Origin: JBLXBZ01 sp048265185
Lineage (GTDB): Bacteria > Pseudomonadota > Alphaproteobacteria > Rhizobiales > Stappiaceae
NCBI GenBank assembly: GCA_048265185.1
Contig: JBLXBZ010000005.1
Coordinates: forward strand, 62,001 to 126,000
Direction: 5' to 3'
Length of the DNA: 64,000 bases
Part shown: in pieces, positions 1-8,321 of the stretch
Position numbering within the stretch: position 1 is the stretch's first letter
Layout of the letters: every line of letters starts with the position of its first letter
Translations under genes and position numbers: made by a program
Notes under the pieces: generated by a model
What the model was told of the DNA's origin: nothing
What the model saw: the letters and a program-made list of their open reading frames with translations, nothing else
Databases searched by the model: none

Positions 1-424
1 CCGATAAAACGGTGAAATCGAATTCGGCTTTGAGTTTGTAGCCGCTCAGGCTTTCTTTTTGACTGGTTTGCGTATATTGGCCGTCGATGTAAAAACCATA
101 GGAGCCGTTTGTGACTTCCACGTTCCCCATGAAGCTGAAGTCAAGGTTCTTCAAGGTTTCGGAAAAGGGAACGGCGACTTTTGACGAATATCCGGCGACG
201 CCGGTGTCGCCGTCAAGAGAGGCGCCCCAAATATAGGGACTTACGATCACTCTCCAGCGGTCAGGATCGAATGCTGCGGGTTTCATAGGCTTAAGCTCTA
301 TGATGGCCGTTCCATATTCAGGCTCGGCTAAGTCCGCTCCATGCGCCAATCCACACGTTAATAGGGATACGCTGAGGAAAGTTGAAAAAAATCTACGTGT
401 TTGAAATATGAATGAATGAAACAA
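1..424 (-). CDS. Outer-membrane-type exported protein, 3' truncated
   Basis: The frame is open on the minus strand and runs off the left edge, so only the N-terminal part is present. A TTG at 422-424 would give a signal-peptide-like start (two Arg, a hydrophobic stretch, then LTCGLAHGA). The first in-frame ATG (284-286) would lack this signal, so I prefer the TTG, though its ribosome site is poor. The mature part contains SPYIWGASLDGDTG and a run of alternating hydrophobic and polar residues (FMGNVEVTNGSYGFYIDGQY), typical of small outer-membrane beta-barrels that open with a YxWxxxLxG segment. I do not know its ligand. It faces the same way as the aldehyde dehydrogenase upstream of it, but a strong terminator separates the two. 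Confidence 0.55.
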   Translation of the reverse strand, partial: MFHSFIFQTRRFFSTFLSVSLLTCGLAHGADLAEPEYGTAIIELKPMKPAAFDPDRWRVIVSPYIWGASLDGDTGVAGYSSKVAVPFSETLKNLDFSFMGNVEVTNGSYGFYIDGQYTQTSQKESLSGYKLKAEFDFTVLS

Positions 425-575
425 TGTCCGCCCCCGCAATGAAATTACGTAAGAGATCAATGGATAATAAATTTATATTAGCCCTTAAAATCATGTTTTG
501 TAAAATCAAGAATAAAATATCAGTCTTGGGGGCGACGTTCAAGCGAGGATTGAACGGGAGTAGTTGATTGAAATC

Positions 576-603
576 TAAAAAGGCCGGCGTTTGAACGCCG
601 GCC
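576..603 (-). terminator. Rho-independent terminator after the aldehyde dehydrogenase
   Basis: A near-perfect inverted repeat at 582-603 (GGCCGGCGTT / AACGCCGGCC) is followed, in minus-strand reading, by a run of T. It lies just past the stop codon of the dehydrogenase at 611-2128. Confidence 0.85.
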
Positions 604-610
604 CGGTATT

Positions 611-2128
611 TTAGCCGCGAAGATCTTCTGGCAGAAGAGCGTCGGGGATGTTCTGGTAGGAGACCGGACGCAGGAACCGGCGGATCGACATGGTGCCGAC
701 CGAAGTTGCGCCGAAGTTGGTGGACGCAGGGTAAGGTCCGCCGTGAACCATGGCGTCGCAAACCTCAACGCCTGTGGGAAAGTTATTGGCCATGACGCGT
801 CCAGCTTTACGCTCCAGCACGGGCATGAGCTTTTGCGCGGCGGGGTGGTCCGCCTCGTCCAGATGCAGGGTGCAGGTTAGCTGACCTTTGAGGCCGGCGG
901 CGATTGCGGCGACTTCCGCCGCGTCTTTCGCCACGACGATCACACCAAGAGGCCCGAACACTTCTTCGCCCAGAATATGGTTGGCCAGCCAACGCGCGCC
1001 GGTGGTGCGGTAGAGGTAGGGCGTGGCTTCGCGGTCGGCGCATTCGGTGGTCAGTATTTCCTCGACGTCGCCGGAGGCGCGCAATGTGTCGCGGCCCTTG
1101 CGATAGGCGTTGGCTATGCCGTCGGTGAGCATGGTTTGGCTACCGAAGGCGCCGAGAGCTTCAACGGAGGCGTCGATGAATTTCTCCGCGTCCTCGCCCT
1201 CAATAACGATGGCCACGCCGGGGTTGGTGCAGAACTGTCCCGCGCCCATGGTGAGCGAACCGGCCCAGTTCTTGGCGATTTCCGAACCGCGTGCGGAAAG
1301 AGCCGCAGGCATGATGAACATGGGATTGACGGATCCCAATTCGCCGAAGAAGGGAATTGGCTCGGGGCGCTGAGCGCAAAGATCAAACAGCGCGCGACCG
1401 CCGCCCAGCGAGCCGGTGAAGCCAACGGCCTTGATCAAGGGGTGCTGCACGAGGGCCGCGCCCACGGTGCGGTTGCCGCCCTGAATCAGCGAAAATACGC
1501 CGGGATGCAGGTCATGAGCTTTTACCGCCGCGAGAATGGCTTCGGCGACGATCTCTCCGGTTCCTGGATGGGCTGAATGGCCTTTCACCACCACGGGGCA
1601 CCCAGCGGCGAGGGCCGCCGCGGTGTCGCCGCCGGCGGTTGAGAACGCGAGAGGAAAGTTGGAGGCGCCGAAGACTGCGATGGGGCCCACGGGGCGCTGC
1701 ACCAGTTTCAGGTCCGGGCGGGGAAGGGGCTTGCGGTCCGGCAGGGCGCCGTCATGACGCCGGTCGAGATAATCGCCCTTGAGGATGTGCTCGGCGAAAA
1801 GGCGCAGCTGGCCCGTGGTGCGTCCGCGTCCGCCTTCAAGACGGCCGGCGGGAAGGCCTGACTCGCTTGTGCCGATTTCCGTGGTTTCGGCGGCGCGTTT
1901 TTCCATTTCGTCCGCGATCGTGTTGAGGAACGCCGCGCGTTTTTCGCGCGAGAGCGCGCTATAAGACGCGAAAGCCTCTTCTGCTGCGACGCAGGCGCGG
2001 TCAACCAGCTCAGGCGTGCCTACTGAAAATTCAAAAGCCTCCCCATGGGCGGGCTCGGAACGAAACGTGTCGGCTCCAGCGACCCATTCGCCGGCGATGA
2101 GATGTTTTCCGTGAGGCGTATATGTCAT
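611..2128 (-). CDS. Alpha-ketoglutarate semialdehyde dehydrogenase (2,5-dioxovalerate dehydrogenase)
   Basis: A 505-residue aldehyde dehydrogenase of the KGSADH subfamily, which oxidises 2,5-dioxopentanoate to 2-oxoglutarate with NAD(P)+ in the cytoplasm. This is the last step of pentose, aldarate and hydroxyproline breakdown. Visible motifs are ASNFPLAF (155-162, with the catalytic Asn), FTGS (237-240), ELGSVNP with the general base Glu263, and GQFCTNPG with the nucleophile Cys300. Length and motifs match the family. The ATG at 2128 has a good ribosome site (AAGGA) upstream. It stands alone, with a terminator behind it and about 500 bp of non-coding DNA in front. The uronate dehydrogenase at 37.5 kb could feed the same aldarate route, but that link is inference. 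Confidence 0.88.
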   Translation of the reverse strand: MTYTPHGKHLIAGEWVAGADTFRSEPAHGEAFEFSVGTPELVDRACVAAEEAFASYSALSREKRAAFLNTIADEMEKRAAETTEIGTSESGLPAGRLEGGRGRTTGQLRLFAEHILKGDYLDRRHDGALPDRKPLPRPDLKLVQRPVGPIAVFGASNFPLAFSTAGGDTAAALAAGCPVVVKGHSAHPGTGEIVAEAILAAVKAHDLHPGVFSLIQGGNRTVGAALVQHPLIKAVGFTGSLGGGRALFDLCAQRPEPIPFFGELGSVNPMFIMPAALSARGSEIAKNWAGSLTMGAGQFCTNPGVAIVIEGEDAEKFIDASVEALGAFGSQTMLTDGIANAYRKGRDTLRASGDVEEILTTECADREATPYLYRTTGARWLANHILGEEVFGPLGVIVVAKDAAEVAAIAAGLKGQLTCTLHLDEADHPAAQKLMPVLERKAGRVMANNFPTGVEVCDAMVHGGPYPASTNFGATSVGTMSIRRFLRPVSYQNIPDALLPEDLRG

Positions 2129-2643
2129 TTATCACATTCCTTTAGTCGGTAAATCTGCGACCTTGTAGTCGATAAATCTTGCGGCGGCGGGGCCGTCTAG
2201 TCGTACGGCGCGCCAAAGCGCTTCATGGGCATGTTTTCTCACATCGTGCTTTGGCGTGTTGTCTGCGGTCTTGTCGGGGATTTAAGTCGGGGCAGGCCAG
2301 TTGGGACGCTCCAGATAGGTTTCATGCGGCGCTGTCTGGTCTGGCGGCAAATGGCCAGAACGGGATAATTTGGTTATCTCATTCATTCAAAAGCGCCTTA
2401 TTGGTGGAAAGCGACACGCCCGAGAGTAGAGGTTCAATCACCCTTGACCCAATCACCGACGGTAATGTGTGTTTTGTGTAGAGGTTTGACAAGGGCGTGA
2501 GAGGGTCTTGCTTTGAAAAGACGTGTAAATCTCGCATATTGACCCTGTTAAGAGACGGTGATCACATATGCGACTGCTTATTTTGCGCCCGCGCGGCGTC
2601 GCCGAATCAGACGAGGACTTACGCGCCGTCGCCGCGTGGGGCT
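2129..2643. other. Non-coding region upstream of the aldehyde dehydrogenase
   Basis: I see no convincing gene in these 515 bases. An inverted repeat (CGCCAAAGC at 2211-2219, GCTTTGGCG at 2248-2256) could be a stem-loop or operator for the dehydrogenase. A 40-codon frame from the ATG at 2568 runs into the end of msrA and has nothing to support it. Confidence 0.5.
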
Positions 2644-3186
2644 TTACGTTTTATCGCCGCGTCGCGGTAGTTTCCAGTCCGGCCGGATGAAATGACAGGT
2701 GTAGCCGTCGGGATAACGTTCTAGATAATCCTGATGAACGTCTTCCGCCTCCCAAAAATCGCCGGCGGGGGATATGCGGGTGACCACTTCTCCCGGCCAT
2801 AGGCCCGAGGCGTTGACGTCGGCGACGGTCTCTCGCGCCACACGTTCTTGTTCAGGACTGGTGAAGAAAATTTCCGAGCGATATTGGCTGCCCACGTCGT
2901 TTCCCTGCCGGTTGAGGGAAGTCGGATCGTGAATCTGGAAAAACATTTCCAGGATGCGCCGATAGCTCGTGACCGCCGGATCAAAAACAATCTCAATGGC
3001 TTCCGCATGACCGGTTTCGCCGGTTTTCACCAGCTGATAGGTCGCGTTTGGCGTATGTCCGCCACTATAGCCGACGCGGGTGGAGACAACCCCCTCCATG
3101 CGCCGGATGAGATCCTGCATTCCCCAGAAACAACCGCCCGCAAGAAGGGCGCGTTCATATTCGCCGGTTGGTGATGGCTCGGTCAT
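2644..3186 (-). CDS. msrA: Peptide-methionine (S)-S-oxide reductase MsrA
   Basis: A 180-residue MsrA, which reduces methionine-S-sulfoxide in proteins and as the free amino acid. The catalytic motif GCFWG is present with the nucleophile Cys19, followed by GYSGG and the family blocks GHAEAIEIVFDP, FFQIHDPTSLNRQGNDVGSQYRS and HQDYLERYP. No signal peptide is seen, so it should be cytoplasmic. It does not continue into an MsrB domain, unlike MsrAB fusions. It follows the isochorismatase gene on the same strand with an 84-bp gap that contains a large inverted repeat, so it probably has its own promoter or is read through only weakly. Confidence 0.95.
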   Translation of the reverse strand: MTEPSPTGEYERALLAGGCFWGMQDLIRRMEGVVSTRVGYSGGHTPNATYQLVKTGETGHAEAIEIVFDPAVTSYRRILEMFFQIHDPTSLNRQGNDVGSQYRSEIFFTSPEQERVARETVADVNASGLWPGEVVTRISPAGDFWEAEDVHQDYLERYPDGYTCHFIRPDWKLPRRGDKT

Positions 3187-3205
3187 TGGCGCCTCTTCGT
3201 TTTGT

Positions 3206-3261
3206 GCATGAGCTGCATATATAGGGCTTTCTTTTGAAACGCCAATATCTGCAGCTCATGC
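3206..3261. repeat. Large inverted repeat between an isochorismatase gene and msrA
   Basis: GCATGAGCTGCA (3206-3217) is matched perfectly by TGCAGCTCATGC (3250-3261). After one mismatch the stem extends by four more pairs (TATAT/ATATC). The loop is about 32 nt. There is no T-run on the minus strand, so it is not a classical terminator. It could be a transcript-end structure, an msrA leader or an operator pair. Confidence 0.6.
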
Positions 3262-3270
3262 GGTCTTGGC

Positions 3271-3903
3271 TCACTCCATGCCGGCGAGGATCTCATCCAC
3301 GTTCTGCACCCGGCAATAGCCGCCAAAGGCTTTCAAGCCGGCTTCATGGCGGGCGTGGGTATAGGCGGCGCAGGCGTTCTGGGCGCATACCATATAGTAT
3401 CCCCGATCGGCGCCGTCGCGGATGGCCATATCGACGCATTGATCGGTGACGAAACCGGTGACGATGACGTTTTCAACGCCGAGGTTGCGCAAGACGTAGT
3501 CGATGTTGGTGGAATTGAACACGCCGGAAGAGGTCTTCGGCAAAATGATGTCGTCTGGCTGAGGGGCGACAAGATCGATCACTTTCCCAAGATCTGAGCC
3601 TTTTGGCACGTGAATATTGGATAGCTTGTGATCAAGAGAGCGGTCGCGCCCGTCTCGAGTGAGCGATTCGATCACTGTGTAGATGATTTCCGCTCCCTTG
3701 GCGCGGGCTCCGTCGATAAGTTGGCGCATGGCCGGCAACGCCCGCTCATGGAGGGCCTTGTCAAATTCGGGATGGGCTTCAAGGATCTCGCGTTGCAGTT
3801 CCGCGTTTTGCGCGTCCACCACCAGAACGGCCGTGCGCGAGGCCGATAATGAGCGGTCGCGACCTTCATAGCGGGCCAATGTGCCGCCCGTTTCATTTGT
3901 CAT
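3271..3903 (-). CDS. Isochorismatase-family cysteine hydrolase (paralogue 1)
   Basis: A 210-residue cysteine hydrolase with the isochorismatase fold. The triad of this superfamily is visible: Asp30 (VLVVDAQN), Lys123 (LPKTSSGVFNST) and Cys156 (VTGFVTDQCVDMAIRDGADRG). The family includes N-carbamoylsarcosine amidase, ureidoacrylate and biuret amidases, nicotinamidase and true isochorismatase. The intact Cys argues for amide or carbamoyl hydrolysis; the exact substrate is not known. A closely related copy lies at 7677-8321, and both belong to the Liv/GS/RpiR cluster. The gene follows the binding-protein gene (3981-5123) on the same strand beyond a terminator-like hairpin, so partial read-through is likely. 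Confidence 0.85.
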   Translation of the reverse strand: MTNETGGTLARYEGRDRSLSASRTAVLVVDAQNAELQREILEAHPEFDKALHERALPAMRQLIDGARAKGAEIIYTVIESLTRDGRDRSLDHKLSNIHVPKGSDLGKVIDLVAPQPDDIILPKTSSGVFNSTNIDYVLRNLGVENVIVTGFVTDQCVDMAIRDGADRGYYMVCAQNACAAYTHARHEAGLKAFGGYCRVQNVDEILAGME

Positions 3904-3923
3904 GAGGCTTTTCCTGAGCTGTC

Positions 3924-3956
3924 GAAAAAAGGCGGGACGGTTTCACCGCCCCGCCT
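3924..3956 (-). terminator. Terminator or attenuator after the Liv-type binding protein
   Basis: In minus-strand reading a GC-rich stem (GGCGGGGCGG / CGTCCCGCC, loop TGAAAC) is followed by TTTTTT at 3925-3930. It lies between the binding-protein gene and the isochorismatase gene, where it could raise the ratio of binding protein to enzyme. Confidence 0.8.
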
Positions 3957-3980
3957 TGTTCAAGGTTAATTAACGCGTGA

Positions 3981-5123
3981 TTACTTGGTTTCAGGCGTCC
4001 AGATTTCTTCGACTTTATAGTCGCCGTTATTGACGCTGATGATCGAAACTGGCTTTGGCGGAACCATGGTGTCGCGGGTGTAGCTGACTTCGCCCGTGAC
4101 GCCTTTGAAGCCGCGGGTGGCGGTCAGAGCGTCGCGAATTTTAGCTGGATCGTCGGACTCGGCGCGGCGAACGGCGTCGGCCACCAGCATCAAGGCGTCA
4201 TAGCCAAGAGGGGCGAAAGCGTTTTCAGGGTCGATCCCATATTCGGCCTTATAGTCTTTGATGAACTGTGCGACTTCCGCCCGGTCGTCGGCGCGATATG
4301 TGTGGGTGGAGAAATAAACGTCATTGGCCAACTCTGGTCCGGGAACGGAGGCGACCAACTCTGTGTCGAAGCCGTCGCCGGAGATGATCGGCATCTTGAT
4401 GCCCTGTTCGCGAATCTGCTTCACTGAAAGGCCGGCTTCGGAAGGGATGGCGGAGATGAAAACGGCGCCGGGCGCTGGATCAATGGAGGCGAGGCGCGCG
4501 ATCTGAGCGGAGAAATCCGTGTCGCCCATCATGAAGCTGTCGGTGCCGACGATTTCGCCGCCGCGTTCCTTGAAGCGCTCAATGAAGAACTTGCTCAAGG
4601 CCTTGGTGAAATCCATCGAGTTATCTGTCCAGACCGCGACGCGGCGAACGCCCAGTTTGTCATAAGCGTAATCGGCGATAGCGTAGGATTGGTCGTCGTC
4701 GCCAAAGGGAGCCATGAACATATAGTCGCCAACCCATTGAGGCAGCTCGGGATGCGTGGCGCCGGAGGTGACGAAAGGAACGCCCTGCTCTTGAAAGAGC
4801 GGCGCGGCGGCCATGACGAATGTGGTGTCCGATTGGCCGATGCCCGCGATCACGCCTTCTGAAAGCACGCGCTGCGCCGCCTTGGCGGTTTCCTGCTGAT
4901 CGGTTTTCCCGTCGGGAGCGATAAGCTCGATCTGCTTGCCCAGCAAACCGCCGTCGGCGTTGATCTGCTTCACCGCGAGCTGCGCGCCCTTCAGCGACGG
5001 CCCGTCAAGGGAGGACATGCCGCCGGTCAAATTGTAAAGGGCTCCGATTTTAAGGGTGTCTTGCGCGTAGGCCGCGCCAATCATGGTGGAAAGCGCCACG
5101 GAAGCGGCGATGAGTGTTTTCAT
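3981..5123 (-). CDS. Liv-type ABC transporter periplasmic substrate-binding protein
   Basis: A 380-residue type I periplasmic binding protein of the branched-chain amino acid/amide family (LivJ, UrtA and FmdD relatives). The N-terminus is a Sec signal peptide (MKTLIAASVALSTMIGAAYA, cleaved before QDTLKIG). It continues with GALYNLTGGMSSLDGPSLKGAQLAVKQIN, ADGGLLGKQIELI and IGQSDTTFVMAAAPLFQEQGVPFVTSGAT, all family signatures. It should deliver ligand to the LivHMGF complex encoded at 8.3-11.8 kb, where no second binding protein is present. The ATG at 5123 has AGGGGA eight bases upstream. It is divergent from the RpiR regulator, and the putative operator at 5263-5284 lies between them. The ligand is unknown; the neighbouring amidases and ligase suggest an amino acid, amide or ureido compound. 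Confidence 0.9.
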   Translation of the reverse strand: MKTLIAASVALSTMIGAAYAQDTLKIGALYNLTGGMSSLDGPSLKGAQLAVKQINADGGLLGKQIELIAPDGKTDQQETAKAAQRVLSEGVIAGIGQSDTTFVMAAAPLFQEQGVPFVTSGATHPELPQWVGDYMFMAPFGDDDQSYAIADYAYDKLGVRRVAVWTDNSMDFTKALSKFFIERFKERGGEIVGTDSFMMGDTDFSAQIARLASIDPAPGAVFISAIPSEAGLSVKQIREQGIKMPIISGDGFDTELVASVPGPELANDVYFSTHTYRADDRAEVAQFIKDYKAEYGIDPENAFAPLGYDALMLVADAVRRAESDDPAKIRDALTATRGFKGVTGEVSYTRDTMVPPKPVSIISVNNGDYKVEEIWTPETK

Positions 5124-5262
5124 TTTCAGTATCCCCTACTGCGCGCCGAGCGAGCTTTTCGGCGCATGCATCTTGGAGCTGTGTTATTCAGCGCTCATTG
5201 GCACAGCATGACTCGACATGAGATTGTCGTCAATCGAATCGTACATTTTTCTTCCATTATTG

Positions 5263-5284
5263 GAATTTGTCTGATTTGATACAT
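5263..5284 (+). promoter_or_regulatory. Putative RpiR operator, copy A
   Basis: The 22-bp site reads GAATTTGT-CTG-ATTTG-A-TACAT. It matches 18 of 22 positions of the site at 11849-11870, the other divergent promoter of this cluster. It lies between the divergent binding-protein and regulator genes and ends 13 bases before the regulator start. Binding by the RpiR protein is inference. Confidence 0.55.
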
Positions 5285-5297
5285 TGAGGGTAACGTG

Positions 5298-6185
5298 ATG
5301 AAAGAGAATGACGCCATGAGCGTTTTGGAAAGATTGCGGAGAGAAACGCCAGAGCTGAGCGCCCGTGAAGCTCGCGCGGCGCGTCATCTCATGGCGAATT
5401 ACCCCATCGCCGGTCTGTCCACCGTCGCCGAATTCGCCCGTCAAAGCGGCGTGAGCACGGCGACGATTCTGCGGTTGGTGAAGCGGTTGGGTTTTTCAGT
5501 CTATTCCGATTTTCAAGCCGCGTTGCGCACCCATATCGAGGAAACCCTGCAATCTCCCCTCGTGCGCTTTGGCGAGCGTCAGGAGGCGGAGCAAACCACG
5601 GACGCCTCTTTCTTCAACCGTTACGCCAGTCAGGTCGCCGGGCAGATCAAGCAATTGGGCGAGGTTATCTCCGATGACGACTTTGACCGAGCGGTGAACC
5701 TTTTGGCTGATCCCCGCCGCGACATTCATCTTCTGGGCGGGCGATATTCATCCAATATCGCCGCCTATATGGGAGATATGCTGGCGGCGGTGCGCAGTAA
5801 AATCCACATTGTGCGTGGGCAAACCCAATGCTGGCCGCAACATTTGCTGGACATGGGGCGCGGCTCGGTCTTGCTGGTGTTTGACGTGCGTCGCTATCAG
5901 TCCGACGTGATCGCTTTCGCCGACGCGGCGGCGAAACGTGGCGTCACCGTGATTTTGCTCACCGACATCTGGCGCTCCCCCGCCTCGCGCAGCGCCCATA
6001 ACGTTCTGGCGTTTCCGGTGGAGTCCCCGTCGATTTTCGATGGTTTGACCGCCGGGATGGCCGTGGTGGAGGCTTTGATCGGGGCGGTCGCCCAGAAGAT
6101 CAGCGATCCGGGCAAGAAACGTATCGAAACCCTTGAAGACTTGCGTATGCGGTTTTCGCCGGAATCTGGCGCGAACGAAGGCTGA
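5298..6185 (+). CDS. MurR/RpiR-family transcriptional regulator
   Basis: A 295-residue regulator with an N-terminal RpiR-type helix-turn-helix (about 20-80; TVAEFARQSGVSTATILRLVKRLGFSVYSDFQ is typical) and a C-terminal SIS sugar-phosphate-type domain (about 125-265; HLLGGRYSSNIAAYMGDML, SVLLVFDVRRYQSDVIAFADAAAKRGVTVILLTD). The SIS domain binds the effector. The start is the ATG at 5298, with TTGAGGG seven bases upstream; a GTG directly before it is less likely. It is divergent from the binding-protein gene and is followed by the ligase gene, so it probably controls the whole 3.3-12.7 kb cluster. Members of this family act as repressors or activators, and the sequence does not decide which. 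Confidence 0.88.
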   Translation: MKENDAMSVLERLRRETPELSAREARAARHLMANYPIAGLSTVAEFARQSGVSTATILRLVKRLGFSVYSDFQAALRTHIEETLQSPLVRFGERQEAEQTTDASFFNRYASQVAGQIKQLGEVISDDDFDRAVNLLADPRRDIHLLGGRYSSNIAAYMGDMLAAVRSKIHIVRGQTQCWPQHLLDMGRGSVLLVFDVRRYQSDVIAFADAAAKRGVTVILLTDIWRSPASRSAHNVLAFPVESPSIFDGLTAGMAVVEALIGAVAQKISDPGKKRIETLEDLRMRFSPESGANEG

Positions 6186-6223
6186 CAATTCAAATCACTA
6201 TCAATCAACTTGCGGAGAATAGA

Positions 6224-7540
6224 ATGGAACGGGAAGAAATCATTATGCTGTGCACTTGCGACCTTGCAGGGCAGGTTCGTGGCAAAGGCTTTCCCGCTTC
6301 CGAGTTGGAAGAGCGGCTGGTCAAAGGCATCGGCTGGACGCCGACGAACAGCATGATCACCGCCCATGGACCGATCGCCCCCAGCCCCTGGGGGCCTTAT
6401 GGGGACACGGTGCTCACGCCCGCCGCGGAAACGCGCGTTCGGCTGGATTTCGGCCCCTTTCAGGCCGCAGAACACTTCATGATGGCCGATATTCGCAATC
6501 TGGACGGAAGCGATTGGGAGGCTTGTCCGAGAAGCCGGCTTAAATATCTTCTGGCGCGACTGGAGGAGCGTCATGGCCTGAAGATCAAGGCGGCTTTCGA
6601 GCATGAATTCATGTTAGAGGAGATCGAAGAGCGGCCAAACTCCAATTACGCGCTTGATTCATTTCGCCGTCAGGGATTGTTCGCGGAGACCTATCTGGGA
6701 GCTTTGAAATCCGCCGGGATCGAGATCGACACTTTCATGCCCGAGTATGGTCCCAAACAATATGAAGTCACGGTTGGGCCGGCGGAGAATGTGGCGGCGG
6801 CGGATCAGGCGGTGGCCGTTCGCGAAATCGCCCGCGCCGTGGCCCATCGTCTCGATAACCGGGCGTGTTTCACGCCGATCCTGCGCCCGGACGCGGTGGG
6901 CAACGGGGTCCACGTGCATTTCAGCTTGCAGGACGCGAAAACCGGTAAGCCTGTGAATTACGATCCGGAGGAGGCGAGCGGCATGTCGCAGACCGCCGGC
7001 GCGTTTCTGGCGGGGATTTTGAAGCTTATGCCGGCATTGACCGCCGTAACCGCCGCAGGCTCCATCTCCTATCTTCGCTTGACGCCGGACCGCTGGAGCG
7101 CGGCCTATAACAATCTGGGCGATCGGGACAGGGAGGCGGGTTTGCGCATTTGCCCGGTGTTTCCAAGCCCCGGCGCCGACGTCAACAAGCAGTATCATTT
7201 CGAATTTCGCGCGGCGGACGCCACTTCAAGCCCCTATATGACGCTGGCCGCCATCGTCGGCGCCGGCTTGCATGGTCTGGACGAGGCGCTGGAGCGTCCG
7301 AAGGTTTGTCCGACCCCGCCGCAGCACCTGAGCGAAGTGGAGCGAGGCGCGCTTGCGGTGACCCGCTTGCCGCAATCGTTGAGCGAGGCGCTGGACGTGT
7401 TTGAAGCCTCGTCGCAGACGCGCGAAATTTTTGGCGAAACGCTGAAATCCGCCTATCTGGCTCACAAGCGCTTCGAAGCCGAGCAGATGGAAAGCCGCAC
7501 GCCCGCTGAGCAATGCGAGAAATACCGTCAGGCTTATTGA
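6224..7540 (+). CDS. Glutamine-synthetase-family ligase
   Basis: A 438-residue glutamine-synthetase-fold ATP-dependent ligase. Visible are a metal-ligand segment (AFEHEFMLEE), NGVHVHFSL (the ammonia/glutamate-site His region), a conserved basic segment (RLTPDRWSAAYNN) and EFRAADATSSPYMTLAAIVGAGL near the C-terminus. It is shorter than housekeeping GlnA and diverges most at the N-terminus, so it resembles the catabolic GlnA-like or gamma-glutamyl-amide synthetases (PuuA, IpuC, GMAS types) rather than the nitrogen-assimilation enzyme. It follows the RpiR gene after 38 bp on the same strand, with ribosome site GCGGAGA. Together with the formylglutamate-amidohydrolase-like gene it suggests gamma-glutamylation and later hydrolysis of an imported amine or amide. 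That is inference. Confidence 0.85.
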   Translation: MEREEIIMLCTCDLAGQVRGKGFPASELEERLVKGIGWTPTNSMITAHGPIAPSPWGPYGDTVLTPAAETRVRLDFGPFQAAEHFMMADIRNLDGSDWEACPRSRLKYLLARLEERHGLKIKAAFEHEFMLEEIEERPNSNYALDSFRRQGLFAETYLGALKSAGIEIDTFMPEYGPKQYEVTVGPAENVAAADQAVAVREIARAVAHRLDNRACFTPILRPDAVGNGVHVHFSLQDAKTGKPVNYDPEEASGMSQTAGAFLAGILKLMPALTAVTAAGSISYLRLTPDRWSAAYNNLGDRDREAGLRICPVFPSPGADVNKQYHFEFRAADATSSPYMTLAAIVGAGLHGLDEALERPKVCPTPPQHLSEVERGALAVTRLPQSLSEALDVFEASSQTREIFGETLKSAYLAHKRFEAEQMESRTPAEQCEKYRQAY

Positions 7541-7544
7541 CGCG

Positions 7545-7582
7545 CAAACGCCGGCCAGATTGGTTCATCTGGCCGGCGTTTG
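7545..7582. terminator. Strong hairpin between convergent ligase and isochorismatase genes
   Basis: A perfect 16-bp stem (CAAACGCCGGCCAGAT / ATCTGGCCGGCGTTTG) with a six-base loop starts four bases after the ligase stop. The flanking AAA and TTT are short, but symmetry and position fit a bidirectional terminator. Confidence 0.75.
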
Positions 7583-7676
7583 TTGACGCGCCGTTTATTC
7601 ACGTTCGGTTGGGCTTGATGGGGCCATATATTGTTTTAACCGACGGGTTTTCAGACGAGGCGGCCAAATCTTTCTT

Positions 7677-8321
7677 CTACGTGGCGGCCAAATCGCGCTC
7701 TAGCGCGGCGCAAAAAGACGCGGTGGTCTGCGTGCGGCAATAGCCCTTGAAGGCGTTGAGAGCCGAGTTGTGACGGGCGCGCGTGTCGGAGGCGCAAGCG
7801 TCCGCGACGCAAACCATATGAAATCCCCGGTCCGCGCCGTCTCGAATGGTGTGATCGACGCATTGATCGGTCAAGAAACCGGTGACGATGATGGTGTCGA
7901 GGCCAATATTACGGATCAGATATTCAAAATTCGTCGAGTTGAACAGGCTTGAGGAGGTCTTGGGAATGACCATCTCATCGGCGCCCGGGGCGAGGGCGTC
8001 GATGACTTTCGCGTCCCAAGAGCCTTTTTCGATGAAGAAATTCGACAATTTGTAATCAAGACTGCGATCCCTGCCATTTTCGGTGAAATTCTCCATCACC
8101 GTGTAAATGACTTCAACTTCATGAGCGCGGCAGGCGGCGATCAGCTTTTGTAAATTCGGAATGACGACGCCATGGGCGTCTTCATAGAATTCCGGCCGCG
8201 GCTGGCGGTTGGCCTCGTCCATGACCCAGTTCTGAGCGTCGATCACCAGCAGGCCCGCGCGCGCGCGTTCAAGCTTGCGCCCGCGTCCGTCATAAACGTC
8301 GCATTGACGTGGTCGTCCCAT
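7677..8321 (-). CDS. Isochorismatase-family cysteine hydrolase (paralogue 2)
   Basis: A 214-residue cysteine hydrolase with the same fold and order of motifs as the protein at 3271-3903. The triad is Asp28 (LLVIDAQN), Lys121 (IPKTSSSLFNSTNFEYLIRN) and Cys154 (VTGFLTDQCVDHTIRDGADRG). Both paralogues share the stretch NGRDRSLDYKLSN or its near copy DGRDRSLDHKLSN, so they are true close relatives. The start codon overlaps the stop of livM by one base (TGATG), so the gene is translationally coupled as the last gene of livGFHM. Each half of the locus therefore has its own copy, suggesting two successive amide or carbamoyl hydrolyses, or a heteromeric enzyme. Confidence 0.85.
   Translation of the reverse strand: MGRPRQCDVYDGRGRKLERARAGLLVIDAQNWVMDEANRQPRPEFYEDAHGVVIPNLQKLIAACRAHEVEVIYTVMENFTENGRDRSLDYKLSNFFIEKGSWDAKVIDALAPGADEMVIPKTSSSLFNSTNFEYLIRNIGLDTIIVTGFLTDQCVDHTIRDGADRGFHMVCVADACASDTRARHNSALNAFKGYCRTQTTASFCAALERDLAAT

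Noticed and set aside
2568..2690. A 40-codon plus-strand frame starting at the ATG at 2568.
   Set aside because: It overlaps the 3' end of msrA, has only a weak ribosome site and no recognisable sequence.
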